NCBI GenBank assembly: GCA_025667525.1
Contig: CM046878.1
Span: 394,634,974-394,698,973, forward strand
DNA: 64,000 nt
DNA from: Glebionis coronaria
Lineage: Eukaryota > Streptophyta > Magnoliopsida > Asterales > Asteraceae
Direction: 5' to 3'
Part shown: positions 60,141 to 64,000 of the stretch, piece by piece
Position numbering within the stretch: position 1 is the first letter of the stretch
How the letters are laid out: each line of letters opens with the position of its first letter
Notes under the pieces: generated by a model
What the model was told of the DNA's origin: nothing
What the model saw: only the letters and a program-made list of their open reading frames with translations
Databases searched by the model: none
Translations under genes and position numbers: made by a program

Positions 60141-60627
60141 ATTCATACAAAATATTTTTTTTCATTTAATAGACGGTTATTTTCATATACTTATAACGAT
60201 TTACAGTGTTGAAAATTCTCGCCCAAAAAATTACACGTAATTTTCGTAAATCGCATGTGTCATTACAAATTCAAATGTGATTTTTTAAAATAATAAATTC
60301 AAACGCGAGTTTTCGAAAATTACATGTAATTTTTCGAGAATCACATGTAAATTTTTATGCGTAATTTTTTAAAAAAAGTTTGTCGAAAGTGTATAGAAGT
60401 GCATATATATAGAAAGATAATTTAATTCTCGTCGCGATGGTATAATTAGTTTTCCGTAACGATTAATGGTTTGAGAGATATTTAATTTTTAAGAAATAGG
60501 ATGAAAATGGATTTTTTTAATTAAATTTAAAAAGATTAATATAGACCATTAGATGGAACTTAAATGCATGGTTGGGATTGCTTCCTTTGTTCTTATTTGG
60601 ATGCATGTTTCTTATGGAACTTTCCTC

Positions 60628-60637
60628 TCTTAAACAA
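60628..60637. repeat. 10-bp TSD TCTTAAACAA (right) of the long-TIR element
   Basis: Identical to 57803-57812. Confidence 0.85.
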
Positions 60638-61131
60638 TTGATAATATATTCGGTTTTTAAAAATAGTTTTGGCTGTAAAAACACCAACCCAATACCATCG
60701 AGTGACCCAATCACGCTGTCAAATGTCTAGCAAGGAAAACAATTGCAAATAAGATTTGCTTGCAAAAACAGTTACTCTAGAATCATATTTACAAATAAAA
60801 TCGTTTATTGTACTTATATTATACTGTATGAAGAAAATCATTGTATACTAGTTTTTTCGTTTCATATTTTATGTTTTTATTTTTAATTGCCATAAATAGA
60901 TTATTAATTTTTAATTATTAATATAAAGTTTAGATTAAATTTACATGTTACTGTTGTTTAAAATGATAATTATAAGTAAAATGTTATAGTACAAAAAGAA
61001 AAAAAATGTTAAAAAAGAAAACAAAGTCTGAATTTTGTTAACTAAAACGATTTACGAGTGCTATATATGACAGTGACACCATGTGATTGGTTTTTATAAT
61101 TCGTTGCATCTACGTTTTTCAAGTAACTATA
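60638..61131. other. Intergenic stretch without gene
   Basis: AT-rich; nothing recognised. Confidence 0.5.
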
Positions 61132-61139
61132 GTTAAGAG

Positions 61140-61544
61140 CAAGGTTATTAAGATTGGGATCTTACTTATGATCGTTTTTTTTTTACAAGATCGAGATCGT
61201 AAAGTAAAATCAGGATTGTAAGATCCTATTATAATGTAATTTTTAGTAGTCTTTGTAATATTTTACAAATTTACTAATTAAGATACATCGTAAACACAAA
61301 ATTATACGAATATTTTATAAAAATGTGGTCCTAAATTATAATTATAAAATGAATAAAAAGACTTTAACGTTGTTTTTTAGATTATACAAAATAAAAAGTA
61401 TAAATTTGTAAATTTTTAGTTTGTCGCACGAGAAAAGTAAAATCTGATCGCAGTAGATCCTAAGTAAGATCTAGATCGTTTTTGCTTTATAATATCGTAA
61501 AATCGTAAGATCCTAAGATCAAGATCGAGATCTTAACAACCTTG
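61140..61544. mobile_element. hAT-type MITE
   Basis: 405 bp. TIRs CAAGGTTATTAAGAT and, inverted, CAAGGTTGTTAAGAT; 8-bp TSD GTTAAGAG at 61132-61139 and 61545-61552. 8-bp duplication and TIR style fit hAT. Subterminal GATC-rich repeats (AAGATCGAGATCGTAA). No ORF. Confidence 0.85.
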
Positions 61545-61552
61545 GTTAAGAG

Positions 61553-63351
61553 AGATGAATATAAATGACACATTCATATGAACATATTATAATAAATATT
61601 GCTCACGAAGCAAAGAGAAAAAATGGTCACATGGCACCTTATGTAAATCGTTGGATCAATTACATATTCAATCTCAACCGCATAAAAGTTCAAATTTAGA
61701 CCAAGTCAAATTTTTACTGACGTTGTTGCTTTTATTTAGACACATGTTTATTTGTAAAGGGCATTTGAAAAAATAAATTGTACTAATAGATTCCATCTTT
61801 TTTTGCTATATTGTTGTGGGACTGCAACCTATCCAATTTTTAAGCCGCTTTGTTTGTTAATTCACATTTAAAATGCTTATGTTCTCTACTACATGCCATA
61901 CAATCAATACTACGTAGTAATGTATAAACACATAAATTTTAGTACTAAATAACAACCTAAAAGAAAATAATGTTATACCATTATTCCTCTGTTTTAATCT
62001 TTTTTGCAAGCTTAATGTCATTTTCTCTTTGTTATATACTTGATCATATTTTGTTTTGATGTTATTGATTACTTATTTATTGCGGTGGTTTGATTTTATC
62101 CTTTCAAATTCGCACATATACATGTGTGTAACATGAGAAGCAAGTGTGCGGTTTAAAATTTAATGATTTACAAAAGTTGTATAATAATATTATTATAAGT
62201 TAACTCATACTCAAATAATATATAAAGTAATATAAAAATATTATATTTAGCAGTAAGAAATATAATTAAAACAATATATGTGTCTTGAACAAAGCACATA
62301 ATTATGTTAGCGTACATATTTCTGAATCAAAACTCTAACATGGCCTTTTTGCCCTCATCAACGGGGTTAAACAAAATGATCCGCAAATCGACCCGGTCTA
62401 ACAAAAAGATCAAAACTTTCCGGAAAATAACAAAACTTATTTGGTCGTTTTTGGTTTTGGATATTTATTTTGGTTTAGTCGATTTGGTTTGGTTTTATGG
62501 CAAAACTGGTCTTATTCGGTTCGGTTTCAGTTTATATTATGTATATTCGGTTTGGTTCTTTGTTTGAAATATCTCTTATTTGGTTTTGGGTCGATTTTGG
62601 TTTTTTGTCGGCTTGAAACGATTCTGAACCGATGCTCATCAATGTGTAGCTAATTGGGTTACAAATAACTGTATTGACGTAATTCGGTATAATGCTAATT
62701 TTTAAATAACATTTATCTTTTTGACTTATATATACATGTCATTGTCAAACTTTTTTAACTTAGAGAAATGTTATATGAAGAAAAAAACCAAGAGTATTGC
62801 ACTTTTTAACTTTTTAAAAAGTGCATAATCTAAGTCAGAGTTACGAACACGCTTTAACATCAAAGAAGGTGTTGTGGTTTAATTATGAACCTCGCTTATC
62901 AAAAGAATGCGTCATTTCAAGCTCATTACCTTTTTTTTATATGTTGTAACATCTCTTAACTTATAAATAACTGTTTATTCATGGAACGCACGGGTATTAC
63001 ACTTTTAATCCCTTATAATACACACTTTAATCTACCTATTAGTTTTAAAAACTACCCTAGAGTATAATCAACATTAGTTTGTATACGCTTGAGTCATTGA
63101 GCAATAAATCAGTATCGACCCTTAATAATGTTTACTAAATTTGCCAACACATTGAGAAGAGTTTAGCGGTAAAAACCATGTTTATCAAAAGATTGTTTCA
63201 TTTTAGTTTATTAAATTATATTTTACAAAATTTAGATGTTATAATAATGTTTAGCTTATAAATAACTGTATACCCGTGCAACGCACGGGTATTTTCTTGT
63301 ATGTATGTATTCTAGAAGGAAAAATATATGGATTTTGGGATATTATTAATA
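61553..63351. other. Intergenic stretch without gene
   Basis: No gene supported. GGTTTTGGTT/CGGTTTGG-type low-complexity sequence at 62430-62620 accounts for the ORFs there. A near-repeat (TTATAAATAACTGT followed by ACGCACGGGTATT) occurs at 62960 and 63256, the second with hairpin ACCCGTGC-AAC-GCACGGGT at about 63272-63290. Confidence 0.5.
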
Positions 63352-64000
63352 CTAGGTCTTGTGCCCGCGCTTCGCCGCGGGTGTTTTGTTTTCGTTGGCT
63401 GTAGAAAGTTAAGTTGGTATATGTTATAAGATGGGTATTATAAGTGGAAACAGAACAGCGTACTTTACTAAGATGAGAAACAATGTTAAGGTAACAAAAT
63501 CTAGTATAGTACAAAATCAAAGCTTTAACGTTTTAAAGCATAAAAAGTCAACTGTATCTGCTATGTATAAAGCACCATACTGCTTACCGAAAACATTCAG
63601 CTCATATATTACTCGATAGTTCAGCTACCGATCACTATATGGCAGTTATAATCTCCTTGACGGTATGTGATAGAGGGTTCATCACACTGCATGACCAGGT
63701 CGGTGTTTCAGCCACCCACGGATGAGAACTTGGAGTAGAGAGAAACCGGGTTTCAATTATGGATCTTACTCGACGAACAGGTTCCACCTATTTGACTCAA
63801 GTTGTTGAATAGTTCAAAGCTGAAGCAACTAATGTAGATGAAACCAAAGAAACCATACCCCCTAAACCACGACCAAAAACACACATTTCATTCCTGATTT
63901 CAGCATTTAAGGAATACAACACTGTTATACAGTATTATTTTGATAAAAACATTAAAAAATAGAAATAAAGTGGGTTAAATGGGCAGAAACGTTGCTATAA
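63352..64000 (-). mobile_element. Possible Helitron 3' end (minus strand), continuing past the window
   Basis: On the minus strand a hairpin CCCGCGGCGAAGCGCGGG is followed after 8 nt (CACAAGAC) by CTAG and then T, the expected 3' end of a Helitron inserted between A and T. The 5' TC end is not in the window. The sequence 63560-63900 is of higher GC and may contain captured or RPA-like material, but I recognise no gene. Confidence 0.4.

Larger units (their letters stand above)
57813..60627. mobile_element. MULE-like element with about 450-bp TIRs
   Basis: 2815 bp. Left TIR about 57813-58262, right TIR about 60150-60627, starting GAGGAAAGTTC and diverged from each other by roughly 10-15 percent by eye. 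10-bp TSD. The interior is dominated by ATTACATGTGATT words and has one short non-repetitive segment (59430-59640). No transposase seen. Confidence 0.75.

Noticed and set aside
57813..60627. CRISPR-like array from the regular ACATGT words
   Set aside because: Spacing is irregular, words are palindromic, and the DNA is a plant transposon with TSD.
62304..62653. ORFs rich in Phe, Gly, Leu, Val near 62430-62620
   Set aside because: They come from GGTTTTGGTT/CGGTTTGG low-complexity DNA, common in plant genomes.

Overview
The window is eukaryotic plant DNA made almost entirely of transposable elements. I found no host gene, rRNA, tRNA, operon or CRISPR array. Plant signs are tRNA-Met(i) and tRNA-Asp type primer-binding sites, Athila, Tekay, Sirevirus and plant L1 lineages, and Harbinger, MULE and hAT miniature elements. 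The Sirevirus gag and its extra ORF most resemble what I know from Asteraceae (Tanacetum, Artemisia, lettuce relatives); I infer a composite plant with moderate confidence.

Left half (1-39228) is a stack of nested LTR elements. A decayed Athila Ty3 element (Athila-1, pol at 9-3144) ends in a 3' LTR starting near 4932. A Tekay chromovirus (5875-25102, TSD CTATT) sits in that LTR. A non-autonomous Sirevirus-like Ty1 element (8890-17070, TSD ACAGG) sits in the Tekay leader. It has a gag and a 1016-aa extra ORF but no pol. A second Athila-type element (Athila-2, 26008-35432, TSD TTATG/TTAAG) carries gag and protease but no RT or integrase. A tandem duplication (25932-36925 versus 37647-39228) preserves the empty site of Athila-2.

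Middle (39229-50320): a decayed Ty1/copia element on the minus strand with a truncated 3' LTR, then a 5'-truncated L1-type LINE on the minus strand, with a small MITE between them.

Right half (50321-64000): DNA transposons and foldback elements. These are a MULE-type foldback with arms of over 800 bp and a 9-bp TSD (50363-52111); a PIF/Harbinger element keeping only ORF1 (52298-54169) and two MITEs of its family (55244-55844, 57174-57760); (TA)n tracts split by two Micron-like foldbacks; a long-TIR MULE-like element full of ACATGT palindromes (57813-60627); a hAT MITE (61140-61544); and a Helitron-like 3' terminus at 63352.

The most novel-looking signals are three phase-consistent GT-AG introns inside the Tekay gag; a palindrome-related motif (core ARCGCTGA) scattered through LTRs, genes and spacer of the Sirevirus-like element; and an ATTCCGGAT array inside the Athila-2 LTRs. 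All identity statements are by eye; no alignment or search was run.
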